The notes under the pieces are model-generated. The model ran no database searches, was not told where the DNA came from, and was given only the letters and a program-made list of their open reading frames with translations. Shown here one piece after another: positions 54,290 through 62,383 of a stretch of 64,000 nt of DNA. The first letter of the stretch is position 1; each line of letters opens with the position of its first letter. Source of the stretch: Ruminococcus sp. NK3A76 (GTDB lineage Bacteria > Bacillota > Clostridia > Oscillospirales > Ruminococcaceae); NCBI RefSeq assembly GCF_000686125.1, contig NZ_JMMA01000002.1, positions 682,001 to 746,000 of the forward strand. The letters are read 5' to 3'. A program made the position numbers and the translations under genes.

Positions 54290-54329
54290 TGCATCATTAA
54301 GTAGGTTAATCTTACTTAATGATGCATTT
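54290..54329 (+). terminator. Terminator of the ABC/DUF2712 operon
   Basis: 14-bp stem TGCATCATTAAGTA/TACTTAATGATGCA (54290-54303 and 54313-54326) followed by TTT. Confidence 0.85.
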
Positions 54330-54805
54330 ATATTATACAATGATTATTATAAATAGCTATGACTTACATATTTGCATCCTATTTGTTCTGTAAACGTCAT
54401 TTCTGATGCATAAATTACGAAAATCTATTTTTTCACTATTCAATTATATTACCAATATAGGAGATTTACAATATGTCTTTTCTTAAACGTTTCTTAAAAT
54501 TGAGCTGTTTTGAAATGGCATCGGTATAGATATAACTTGCATAAAGTGAACCATATATATTCAGATCCAATACAGCAAATCTTTACAGCCATCTGGAATA
54601 CAATGCAAAGGTCAGCTCGGCAGAGACAATAGCGAGGGCACTTGGTAGAAAAGATGGTAGAAAGGATAATTGAAAGCAGGTATGGGATTCAACAAAAAAA
54701 CTTCGTAGATTCAATGAATTGGCACTCCCCTAAAAGAAATGCTGATATGATTCTCGATTATATGGGATAATCAGGAATCATACCAGCAGAAAATGCCCAC
54801 ACACC
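54330..54805 (+). other. Scar region with gene fragments
   Basis: No intact gene. It contains a possible 18-codon peptide frame at 54474-54530 behind a GGAG site (cationic MSFLKRFLKLSCFEMASV), and the C-terminal end of a recombinase listed separately. The rest has no open frame of note. Confidence 0.6.
54569..54673 (+). pseudogene. C-terminal remnant of a tyrosine recombinase
   Basis: A 34-codon frame reads NTANLYSHLEYNAKVSSAETIARALG, which is the end of phage-type integrases (tyrosine in the position of the TANxYSHL nucleophile). Upstream sequence is stopped in all frames. It marks a former integration event next to the DUF2712 operon. Confidence 0.65.
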
Positions 54806-54834
54806 TTGAATTTACGCGGTTTCTGTGCTATACT
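54806..54834 (+). promoter_or_regulatory. Promoter of metallophosphoesterase operon
   Basis: TTGAAT (54806-54811), 17-bp spacer, TATACT (54829-54834), about 38 bases before the start codon. Confidence 0.7.
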
Positions 54835-54871
54835 ATAAATAGGATGACTGATTTTTGAAGAAGGTGAAGAT

Positions 54872-55561
54872 ATGGTTTATATCACAGGAGATATACACGG
54901 TTCGGCAGATCCGTTATATGATCTGTTCGTCAGGTTTCAGCCAACAGAAGAAGATATTATCGTTCTGCTCGGAGATGTAGGAGTCAATTATACCGGTAAG
55001 ATGCGTGATCGCCTGCTGAAGCAGGAGCTGTGCGATATGAAGTCCACGTTTTTCTGCATACACGGCAACCACGAGAACAGACCGCAGAATATCTGCTCCT
55101 ATCAGGAAAAAGAGTGGCACGGCGGACGTGTGCTGTACGAGGAGGACTTCCCGAATATCCTGTTCCCGATAGACGGCGACATTTTCGATATAGAGGGCAA
55201 GCAGTGCATTGTGATCGGCGGCGCTTACAGCGTGGACAAGTTTTACCGCCTCCGCATGGGATACAATTGGTGGCCGGACGAGCAGCCGACTCCTACGATC
55301 AAGGAATATGTTGAGCAGCAGTGCCGGACACATCCTGTGGATATCGTGTTTTCGCACACCTGCCCGTATAAATATGTTCCGACGGAGTGCTTTCTGCCGG
55401 GAATAGACCAGTCTACCGTAGACAACAGCACGGAGCATTGGCTGGACACGATAGAAGAGATGCTGGACTACAAAGCCTGGTATCTCGGCCATTGGCATAT
55501 AAACAAGAGAATCGACAAGCTGCATTTCCTTATGCATGACGTAGAAATGCTGATAGAATGA
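54872..55561 (+). CDS. Calcineurin-like metallophosphoesterase
   Basis: 229 residues. The metal-binding motifs are complete: GDIHG near the N-terminus, GDVGVN, GNHEN, and a late HTCPY and GHWHIN. This set coordinates two metal ions and hydrolyses phosphoesters. The substrate cannot be told. The gene is followed 9 bases later by a PARG-like gene, and both are GC-richer than their neighbours. The pair may act on nucleotide or ADP-ribose conjugates. AAGGTGAAG precedes ATG. Confidence 0.9.
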   Translation: MVYITGDIHGSADPLYDLFVRFQPTEEDIIVLLGDVGVNYTGKMRDRLLKQELCDMKSTFFCIHGNHENRPQNICSYQEKEWHGGRVLYEEDFPNILFPIDGDIFDIEGKQCIVIGGAYSVDKFYRLRMGYNWWPDEQPTPTIKEYVEQQCRTHPVDIVFSHTCPYKYVPTECFLPGIDQSTVDNSTEHWLDTIEEMLDYKAWYLGHWHINKRIDKLHFLMHDVEMLIE

Positions 55562-55570
55562 GGTTTATTT

Positions 55571-56431
55571 ATGAGAGACAGAACTCCGGACATTCAGATG
55601 TTTGAAGATACAATGCAGATACTGAAACAAGGCTTCTATGAGAAAGGCGGCAGGAAAATTCTGCTGAAACTCACCGCCGGGGAGAGGGAAGAGATACAGG
55701 TATATCTTCCTGACGATGTGAAAGCGATTTGCAGCAACAAGGATTTCAAACCGGCTGCTGTTGAAAGCGATGGCTGCATCCACAGTTGCGAGAATATTGA
55801 CTCCTATGCGCTTGCCAGAAAGCGTGTAGCCGAGGGCATAATGAAAGTCCTTGTACTGAATCTTGCAAGTCCTGTTCATCCGGGCGGCGGTGTCCGCAGA
55901 GGTGCAAGAGCGCAGGAAGAGGATCTTTGCAGAAAAAGCTCGCTTTTATTGTCGCTTGAGAGCAAGACAGCCAGCAGATACTACAAATTTAACAAGAGCC
56001 TACACTCTTTTATGGGTTCAGATGCTCTAATGCTCACACCGAACGTGGAGATCATCAAGGAGGAAAACGGTGTGCTGCTGGACGATACTGTTGTTGTATC
56101 CGTACTCACTTGCGCTGCTCCGAAGATATCCGGCGGCAAGGAAGGCATGATCGAAGCCGAATACAGGCAGCTTGTCTATAACCGCATTTTCGGGATGCTG
56201 AAAGCAGCGGCTTTTTTCGGATACAGACACCTCATCCTCGGAGCATGGGGCTGTGGTGCCTACGGGAACGATGCAAGTGTGATCTCCGACCTGTTCCGCA
56301 GGGCACTAAACGAGCTGGACTATAACGGGTTCAAGGAGAATAATCTGTTCAGCAGGATTGACTTCGCCGTACTGGATCGAACGCCCACACAGTTCAATTA
56401 TAAGCAATTCAAGAGGAATTTTCAAAAGTGA
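55571..56431 (+). CDS. Microbial PARG-like macrodomain protein (TIGR02452/DUF2263 type)
   Basis: 286 residues. The signature is LNLASPVHPGGGVRRGARAQEEDLCRKSSL, with the GGG loop and the QEE catalytic pair of poly(ADP-ribose) glycohydrolases, followed by a macrodomain core ending in LILGAWGCGAYGND, which binds the ADP-ribose diphosphate. Such enzymes remove ADP-ribose from proteins. It is translated together with the upstream phosphoesterase. The context suggests reversal of ADP-ribosylation or detoxification after an attack; this is inferred. Confidence 0.9.
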   Translation: MRDRTPDIQMFEDTMQILKQGFYEKGGRKILLKLTAGEREEIQVYLPDDVKAICSNKDFKPAAVESDGCIHSCENIDSYALARKRVAEGIMKVLVLNLASPVHPGGGVRRGARAQEEDLCRKSSLLLSLESKTASRYYKFNKSLHSFMGSDALMLTPNVEIIKEENGVLLDDTVVVSVLTCAAPKISGGKEGMIEAEYRQLVYNRIFGMLKAAAFFGYRHLILGAWGCGAYGNDASVISDLFRRALNELDYNGFKENNLFSRIDFAVLDRTPTQFNYKQFKRNFQK

Positions 56432-56514
56432 TAACGTGAATATCCAAGAATTGTGAATAGCATCATCGTTGTAAACAGTAACCCCCGATGAAAACCATTT
56501 CACCGAGGATTTAC

Positions 56515-58020
56515 TCATTCATTAGTTTTATTATTCTCACTTGTTTCTGTAGACTGACTTGTTTCTGTAGACTGATCATCTGGATTTTGAGGCTTATCTG
56601 TCCGGACCAAAATTTCATCAAGAATAAGCTGGATCTCTTCATCCTCATATCCAAGTTGTCTAAGGACTATTGCATAGTTTAAATGTTCAACAAGTCGAAC
56701 CGCTCTGATCGTGTTAATATTTGGCTCATATGATCTTTTTGAATGAGCAAGTTCATTTCGCCATTCGTTTACTTCATGACCTAGTTCTCTTATTTCTTTT
56801 TCACTAAACCATTTTTCAGAAATACATGCTTTCAAAGGTGACCATGTGCCGTATCCTTTGTAAGCTTTCCATATTTTATCCTCGAGTGCTGGTTCGGTTA
56901 CAATATGCTTGGCCATACTTTTGGCAAGTTTTTTAAGTGCTGCAGAAGATTTTTCATCCTTGATAAGCTCCTCAAATACTGCTTTCATTTTTTTGTGATG
57001 AGCCTTTTCGGTAGCCATAGGCGGCAAATATGTTCTTACATAGAATTCAAATGCACCTGTAATCTGCAAACTTTGTTGAAGATCAATTAGATTTCTGCGC
57101 TTAACAGATGGGTGAATACTAGAGATGGAAATAAGACCGCCAGTTTCTGTATCCCCATCCAAATCACTAGCAACCATTTGAAAAAGTTTATCTATACGGT
57201 TTATTAAATATCTTGCATTCCATGTCTTTGAAATTATATCTTGACTTTCTGGCGCTTCACGATATTTATCAAAAAAGAACGCATCGCATGATACCCAATT
57301 ATCGCATTCAATTAATTTGTGATCGGCGAGTTTTTTCCCTTTGCAAATTCCGTTTAATCTCATTGAATAAAAGGCAATGTTTTTCCTATTGCAAATGAAT
57401 GAAAATACCATGTCTACTAATTGATATACCTGATAAATAAACTTCAATTTATCTGTTGCAGGGAAAAGAATTCTAATTTCAGAAACAGCCTCCATATGTG
57501 AATGAGCTGCGCCTACAGTACCTGTTGTACTTAAATTAATCATCACTTGGCATTCTATAGAATCAAGTTTTACAGTGAATTCCTTTACCTTTTTGCTTCC
57601 AGAACGCAAAAAAACAATATCGCCCAACTCATTTTCGGATACTACATTTACAGAAGGACAGAAATACTGTAATTCATCAAAGCGTATTATTGCTTCTGTA
57701 AACTGAGTCCCTACCTTATAATCTCTGATTACAAAATCAGGTCGCACCTTCAAATTTCGCGGAATAGCATGAAACACAGAGAGCTTCTCGAAACCAAAAG
57801 GTAAACAAAAGAGATACGGTGTGCCAGAATATTCATGACCTATAATGAGCGGATTTTCATATATTTCCGGGATACTCTCATATGCATGAATAACTAATTC
57901 GCCATCATAAAAATCATACGCATACCGATGAATACTTAACTGTTGATCCTCAGATGATGTCTTAGTATCATTATCGCGTTTTACACATACATATCCAGAG
58001 TGGTTGATTAAGTCTAGCAT
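56515..58020 (-). CDS. ApeA-like HEPN-domain defence protein
   Basis: 501 residues, not membrane-bound. The N-terminal 350 residues are beta-rich with patterns like the ApeA N-terminal domain. The C-terminal region is a HEPN helix bundle with the active-site motif R-x4-H: RNELAH at 421-426, followed by KRSYEPNINTIRAVRLVEHL. HEPN proteins of this layout are predicted or proven antiphage RNases. The tail is low-complexity Thr/Ser/Glu. It stands alone, convergent with the PARG-like gene and divergent from the RiPP locus. AGGTG precedes ATG on the minus strand. Confidence 0.75.
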   Translation of the reverse strand: MLDLINHSGYVCVKRDNDTKTSSEDQQLSIHRYAYDFYDGELVIHAYESIPEIYENPLIIGHEYSGTPYLFCLPFGFEKLSVFHAIPRNLKVRPDFVIRDYKVGTQFTEAIIRFDELQYFCPSVNVVSENELGDIVFLRSGSKKVKEFTVKLDSIECQVMINLSTTGTVGAAHSHMEAVSEIRILFPATDKLKFIYQVYQLVDMVFSFICNRKNIAFYSMRLNGICKGKKLADHKLIECDNWVSCDAFFFDKYREAPESQDIISKTWNARYLINRIDKLFQMVASDLDGDTETGGLISISSIHPSVKRRNLIDLQQSLQITGAFEFYVRTYLPPMATEKAHHKKMKAVFEELIKDEKSSAALKKLAKSMAKHIVTEPALEDKIWKAYKGYGTWSPLKACISEKWFSEKEIRELGHEVNEWRNELAHSKRSYEPNINTIRAVRLVEHLNYAIVLRQLGYEDEEIQLILDEILVRTDKPQNPDDQSTETSQSTETSENNKTNE

Positions 58021-58086
58021 GATTATTCACCTCATAAAAAATAGTAATATAAGAAATATGCTATCGGTAGAAGTATGCTATTTTAT

Positions 58087-58116
58087 AGTATAACATTTTC
58101 ATGAGATAGATGTCAA
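58087..58116 (-). promoter_or_regulatory. Promoter of the ApeA-like gene
   Basis: On the minus strand: TTGACA (58116-58111), 18-bp spacer, TATACT (58092-58087). Downstream, TATGCTA is repeated at 58057-58063 and 58074-58080, 17 bp apart, a possible operator. Confidence 0.65.
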
Positions 58117-58253
58117 TATGTTTTTTTCTCTTTCATGTCTAATTATTTTTGTTTTATGTATAATTTTTTTGCTATAGGTATGAGTTTGTTAACTATATGC
58201 AAAGCTATAAAACAATCTCGCTCAAAAATTGATCAGAATTTTATAATGTGTTC

Positions 58254-58282
58254 TTGACTTTTTGGGCGATATTATGTATAAT
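58254..58282 (+). promoter_or_regulatory. Promoter of the RiPP locus
   Basis: TTGACT (58254-58259), 17-bp spacer, TATAAT (58277-58282). Transcription should start near 58289, at the edge of a long inverted repeat. Confidence 0.85.
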
Positions 58283-58289
58283 AATAGTA

Positions 58290-58510
58290 GATTCTGTATG
58301 GGCTAAAACTATATTGTTACAAGGAGGCGCATTCATTATGACTATGTCTGCAAATGAACTTCTGGAAGTATACAACGCTCAGGTATCCACATCCGATTTT
58401 TCTGCTCATGACAATGGCCACGATAATAGTGGCTCCGATGGTCCCTACCATAACGATTCACACGATAACAACCCCAACGACTAATTTCAAGTTTTAGCCC
58501 ATATAGAGTC
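58290..58510 (+). repeat. 20-bp inverted repeat enclosing the precursor gene
   Basis: 58290-58309 and 58491-58510 are complementary over 20 bases: the inner 13 (TATGGGCTAAAAC/GTTTTAGCCCATA) are perfect, and the two mismatches beyond give G-U pairs in RNA. The right arm is followed by TTTTAT. The loop of about 180 nt holds the ribosome site and whole precursor ORF. Confidence 0.85.
58338..58484 (+). CDS. Candidate RiPP precursor with H-D-N-rich core
   Basis: 48 residues. A leader-like N-terminus MTMSANELLEVYNAQVSTSD is followed by a core rich in His, Asp, Asn, Ser and Gly, with the triplet HDN at three places (AHDNG, GHDNS, SHDNN) and YHN once. There is no Cys. AAGGAGG lies 10 bases before ATG. 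A radical SAM/SPASM enzyme starts 49 bases after the stop. The aromatic-x-Asn/Asp spacing is the substrate form of three-residue cyclophane-forming enzymes (aromatic ring to beta-carbon two residues later), so His- or Tyr-based cyclophanes are a specific hypothesis. No exporter or peptidase adjoins. Confidence 0.75.
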   Translation: MTMSANELLEVYNAQVSTSDFSAHDNGHDNSGSDGPYHNDSHDNNPND

Positions 58511-58533
58511 TTTTATCAATGCGGTGCTAACCA

Positions 58534-59631
58534 ATGAATAAACAAATTAATCTTCTTATAATGCCTAGTAACAGATGTAATATGAAATGCATCTATTGTT
58601 TTCACGGTGATGCTTTAAGTCACTCGCCAATTATGTCATTGGAAACCTTCAAAAAAACCATTGATGTTGCCGCTTATGACTATGAAACAATACAAATAGT
58701 TTGGCACGGCGGAGAGCCGTTAATGACTTCAATGGATTTTTATGAAAAAGCATATAGTTATTGTCAGAATCTTAACACTAGATTTCTTTTTTCAATTCAA
58801 ACTAATGCCACCTTGATCAACGACAAATGGATTGAGCTTATAAAGAAAACCAACACAAAAGTAGGTGTATCATTTGATGGCATTACAAATGAAAAAACTC
58901 GCGGACATAGTGATTTAATTAGATCTAACATATTAAAAATCAAGGAATCGGGAATAAATATTGGCTGTATTCTTGTGGTTTCAGATATTAATGTTGGTTT
59001 CCTAAAAGAAAACTATAGTTTTTTCAAAGAACTTGGAGTCTCAGTTAAATTCAATCCGCTATTTTGTCAAGGAAATGCTGAAGAACAATTATCATTATCA
59101 TATATGCGTTATGCTGAGGCTTTTGTGGAATTATTTAAACTGTGGTTACATGACACAGAGTGTAATATCAATCTACAATCGTTTTATGATATCCTTAATC
59201 TTATAACTACTAGACACACAGGTGTATGTTCTTTTAATTCTTGTTTAGGATCATGGCTCTGTATTGATTATAAAGGTGATATTTTTCCTTGTGACCGTTT
59301 TTATTTCGATGACTATTACTTAAATAACATCCATGGTATTAGTTCATTCAACGAAGCTTTCAACTCGGACAACTATATTTCGTTATTATCAAAGGCAATT
59401 AACCGAAGAAATATATGTAAAGCTGATTGTCATTATTACGAAATGTGCCATGGCGGTTGTAATGCGACTGCTTCGCTTGGCACAAGTGTAGCATATCCTA
59501 ATAAGAACTTTTGCGATATGCATACTTTCATTTTATCAGAATTAGTTCCGCTTATTGATTCCATAAAAGGGAAATATCCTGACATTTCAATTAATCCTAG
59601 ACTAACACGTTATTTTCAATACAATAAATAG
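58534..59631 (+). CDS. Radical SAM/SPASM peptide-modifying enzyme
   Basis: 365 residues. The [4Fe-4S]-SAM motif CxxxCxxC is at Cys15, Cys19 and Cys22 (RCNMKCIYC), with WHGGEPL downstream. The SPASM domain has CSFNSCLGS, FPCDRF, CKADCHYYEMCHGGC and a final FC, enough for two auxiliary clusters as in anSME-like peptide maturases. It probably installs crosslinks in the upstream precursor. The ribosome site is weak (GCGGTG), so less enzyme than precursor is expected. The stop is followed by sequence with no clear terminator. Confidence 0.93.
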   Translation: MNKQINLLIMPSNRCNMKCIYCFHGDALSHSPIMSLETFKKTIDVAAYDYETIQIVWHGGEPLMTSMDFYEKAYSYCQNLNTRFLFSIQTNATLINDKWIELIKKTNTKVGVSFDGITNEKTRGHSDLIRSNILKIKESGINIGCILVVSDINVGFLKENYSFFKELGVSVKFNPLFCQGNAEEQLSLSYMRYAEAFVELFKLWLHDTECNINLQSFYDILNLITTRHTGVCSFNSCLGSWLCIDYKGDIFPCDRFYFDDYYLNNIHGISSFNEAFNSDNYISLLSKAINRRNICKADCHYYEMCHGGCNATASLGTSVAYPNKNFCDMHTFILSELVPLIDSIKGKYPDISINPRLTRYFQYNK

Positions 59632-59689
59632 GATTGAATACTTATAGGTAATTATGTAGCCGTTTAACATATCTCTTTTGGACGACAAC

Positions 59690-60295
59690 AAAAAAACGAT
59701 AGCTTTAGGCAAATTAAAACCACCCGTTGAACGGGTGGTTTGCACTGGCCCTAAAAGGGCCTGATACTGGCGGGCGACTGAAGTCCCACTGAAAAGTCCG
59801 CCAACCGCATTGTTTTTACGGGCAGCCGCTAAAGCGGCTGTTCTTTATTTGCCCTGTTTTACTTTGTCACCCGTAAACGGGTCTATGTATTCGTTAAAAC
59901 TTATCTGATCACAAGCTATATCTTCTTGCAGCTGATTCCTTATGTATTCTTCAATGACCTTTTTTATTCCTGCCTACTGTATCAACATAATATCCTCTGC
60001 ACCAAAAATGCCTGTTCCCATATTTATACTTTAAATTTGCGTGTCTATCAAATATCATCAGGCTACTTTTGCCTTTCAAATATCCCATAAACTGTACAAC
60101 ACTCAGCTTGGGTGGAATGGACACAAGCATATGTACATGATCTTTGCACATTTCTGCTTCATGTATCTCTACACCCTTTTGTTCATAAAGCTTTCTTAGT
60201 ATCACCCCTATATCCTTGTATATCTTTCCAAATATCACTTGTCTGCGATATTTAGGTGCAAACACAATATGGTACTTGCAATTCCACTTCGGAAA
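59690..60295 (-). mobile_element. Decayed IS200/IS605-family element
   Basis: The end distal to the transposase has the stem-loops typical of this family: AACCACCCGTT/AACGGGTGGTT (59718-59740), GGCCCTAAAAGGGCC (59747-59761) and a CAGCCGCTAAAGCGGCTG hairpin (59824-59841). The transposase is frameshifted and truncated, and the other element end is missing. No accessory TnpB is present. Confidence 0.8.
59845..60295 (-). pseudogene. IS200-type Y1 transposase tnpA, frameshifted and 5'-truncated
   Basis: The frame reads WNCKYHIVFAPKYRRQVIFG, CKDHVHMLVSIPPKLS (HUH motif as HVH), SSLMIFDRHANLKYKYGNRHFWCRGYYVDTVGR with the nucleophile Tyr region. Near 59960 a run of six A shifts the frame to a stop; reading one base on continues VIEEYIRNQLQEDIACDQ to a normal end at 59845. 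The first dozen codons before WNCKYH are not those of the family. Both lesions mean it is inactive. Confidence 0.85.
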
Positions 60296-60315
60296 TTGAG
60301 AGACTTGAAAAAATA

Positions 60316-60897
60316 ATGTCCAAATATACTACGCCTCAAAAATTGGATAAGAAAATCAATGATATTCTAAATGGTCTTACAAATGCTAAAGGTGAAGTAT
60401 TTGAAACGTATCATAAAGATCTCGGAGAAATCATGGGATATCAAGCATCAAATCCGAAAGGGACAGGAGATCCTGATCCATATTGGATCATTAATGACGA
60501 TATTTGTATTGTATCGGAAGATAAGATATATGACCGAGATGATCATAAAATCCCTCTTGATCATATTTCACAGGCAAATCGGCATGAAAAGTGGATACGA
60601 GAGAAAGTCAAAACTATTCATAAAAATGCCAATATATATACTGTTTTTATTACTAACACTTCAAACATTGATGAAGCAGGACGTATTTACGCAGAAAACA
60701 TATACTACTGTAGTCGAAACGATTTGATATCTTGGGCGTATAAAGCTTTAAAAGTTTTAAGAGACTGCTACAACACATTTACTGAAGAAGGAGATCCAGC
60801 ATGGAGAGAGTATGTTGGGAATGAATTGATAAGAAATTCTGTCACCCCTGATGACTTTATAAAAATGATCACAAAAACTAAGCTTAGTGATCTATAA
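60316..60897 (+). pseudogene. C-terminal part of a PD-(D/E)xK-type nuclease, 5' end lost at IS200 junction
   Basis: The frame is open from inside the IS200 remnant (ATG 60256) but that part is transposon sequence; ATG 60316 lacks a ribosome site. Visible motifs: Glu-rich helix GEVFETYHKDLGEIMGY, then GTGDPDPYWIINDDICIVSEDKI, where Asp and the E-x-K pair fit a PD-(D/E)xK active site, then SQANRHEKWI. It resembles a Type II restriction enzyme-like nuclease. Loss of the 5' end probably disabled it. No methylase is near. Confidence 0.6.
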
Positions 60898-61222
60898 TTG
60901 TTAGTTGATTAAAACGCTAATTGCTCATCCTTTGACTATAAATAAGAGAGACCCTTCTATCATTTGCATTTTAAATAAAAAGTAACTCTATGATTTAATG
61001 AACCGTTTCTGGAATTTGTATCTATATATAAGTAATTATGCCAAATCAGAAAAACTATCTGTTGATTTCCGATTCGGTTCTATTTATATAGGATTCTACT
61101 ACCTGTTTTTATACGTTGCCGTTCAATAATTACAAGATGTGTGTTATTTTTGCCATTTAACCGAATTTTTTACCAAATTCACTTGAAATTAGCATCAAAA
61201 AGTGGTATAATTATATAAACTA
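60898..61222. other. AT-rich convergent intergenic region
   Basis: About 325 bases between the nuclease fragment and the recombinase end. I see no ORF, RNA signature or strong hairpin in it. Confidence 0.6.
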
Positions 61223-62131
61223 TTATATGATTTTCAGTTTGTTCCGAGGGTGCTTTGTTTTAATGATTTCTTTCTGTTTTGCAGAGGTCACATGAGTATA
61301 TATCTGAGTGGTAGTTATCGAACTATGTCCCAACATTCTCTGGATGTATCGTATGTCAACATCCTCTTCAAGAAGCAAAGTAGCAAATGAATGACGGAAC
61401 ATATGCGGTGTTACATGCAGCTCGATCCCACAAAGAGCGCAGTAGCTGTTTAGCATATTCCTTACGGACTGCTCTGTGGTTCTGTTTCCAAATTTGTTTA
61501 CGAAAAAGTATTTTGCTGATGTGATTTCTTCTTTGTTCATTATACGGTATCTATTCAAAATACTAAGAACCGCCTGGTTCTCAATAGGAATTATTCGCTC
61601 CTTTGACCCTTTTCCATAGAATTTTACCGTGCCGCCCAAAACGTCAACGTCCTCCGAATGCAGAGTACATATTTCAGCCACTCTGCCACCGGTCGCAAAC
61701 AGCAGTTCTATAATTGCTGCATTTCTTACTGCACATTTTAGTTGATAATCTGTTCCTGCCAACGAGATCTGTTTGTATGAGAAAGATATGAGTCTTGAAA
61801 TAGTGTCAAGAGGTATCGTCTTGGGAAGCATCAATGGTTCTTTTATTATCGTTTCGATTTTGTCGAAGGGATTGTAGTCTATAAGATCCTGCATAAGTAA
61901 ATAGTGAATAAACGCTTTCAAGGTGGCCAGTTTTCGCTTAGCCGTCTTAGGCTTATACCTTCTATTCAAATATTCTATGTAATTCCAAATGGATTCTTTG
62001 GTAAGTTCATTTGAAAAATCATGGTACTGAGACATATCTATTTGATAGGCCTTGATCGTTTTATCGCTGAGTTTCTTATGAAACTGGCAATAATTAAAGA
62101 AATCATCCACAAACAACTGATATTCAAACAT
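61223..62131 (-). CDS. XerC/D-like tyrosine recombinase
   Basis: 302 residues from ATG 62131, which has GGAG 9 bases upstream; the in-frame GTG at 62176 lacks one. The N-terminal SAM-like domain (DDFFNYCQFHKKLSDKTIKAYQIDMSQY) and catalytic domain are complete: FATGGRVAEIC (Arg), HMFRHSFA (HxxR), MLGHSSITTTQIYTHV (His and Tyr). Length and the KPKTAKRKLATLKAF helix fit small Xer-type or integron-like recombinases of accessory regions. It faces away from the pentapeptide gene. It may mobilise the defence cassettes here, but no clear attachment repeats were seen. Confidence 0.92.
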   Translation of the reverse strand: MFEYQLFVDDFFNYCQFHKKLSDKTIKAYQIDMSQYHDFSNELTKESIWNYIEYLNRRYKPKTAKRKLATLKAFIHYLLMQDLIDYNPFDKIETIIKEPLMLPKTIPLDTISRLISFSYKQISLAGTDYQLKCAVRNAAIIELLFATGGRVAEICTLHSEDVDVLGGTVKFYGKGSKERIIPIENQAVLSILNRYRIMNKEEITSAKYFFVNKFGNRTTEQSVRNMLNSYCALCGIELHVTPHMFRHSFATLLLEEDVDIRYIQRMLGHSSITTTQIYTHVTSAKQKEIIKTKHPRNKLKII

Positions 62132-62383
62132 TTTTATCAACTCCGGGTTATGATTATTTGTGTGCCGGATAGACACACTTAGATTTATTATATCATTTTT
62201 TGAAGGCTAATTAAAGATTGTTTTTGTAATGTTTTTAATATTGTTTGTGGTTGATAAAATAGTATTTGTGATCCTATTAATTAGGATTTTTGAAAAAAAA
62301 GTCAACAACCGATAACTTAATATTATCTTATGATATTAAGGAAATAATATTTGTCTTATTTGTAGGCAGGAAGGATTAAACAT
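62132..62383. promoter_or_regulatory. Divergent regulatory region
   Basis: Contains a small hairpin ATCCTA/TAGGAT followed by T4 (62271-62291) and the palindrome CTTAATAT/ATATTAAG with a 9-nt spacer (62316-62340), a possible operator. No clear -35/-10 pair can be assigned to either gene. Confidence 0.45.

Noticed and set aside
54914-55537. 207-codon antisense ORF opposite the metallophosphoesterase
   Set aside because: The plus strand has all metal-binding motifs of the family; the antisense frame is a GC-richer-region artefact.
59955-59975. Programmed frameshift in the IS200 transposase
   Set aside because: Restoring the frame needs +1 (or -2), not the -1 shift used at A6G sites, and single-frame TnpA is the norm in this family; the truncated N-terminus also points to decay.
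60371-60727. 118-codon plus-strand ORF overlapping the nuclease fragment
   Set aside because: Alternative-frame shadow without a ribosome site; the PD-(D/E)xK-like motifs are in the other frame.
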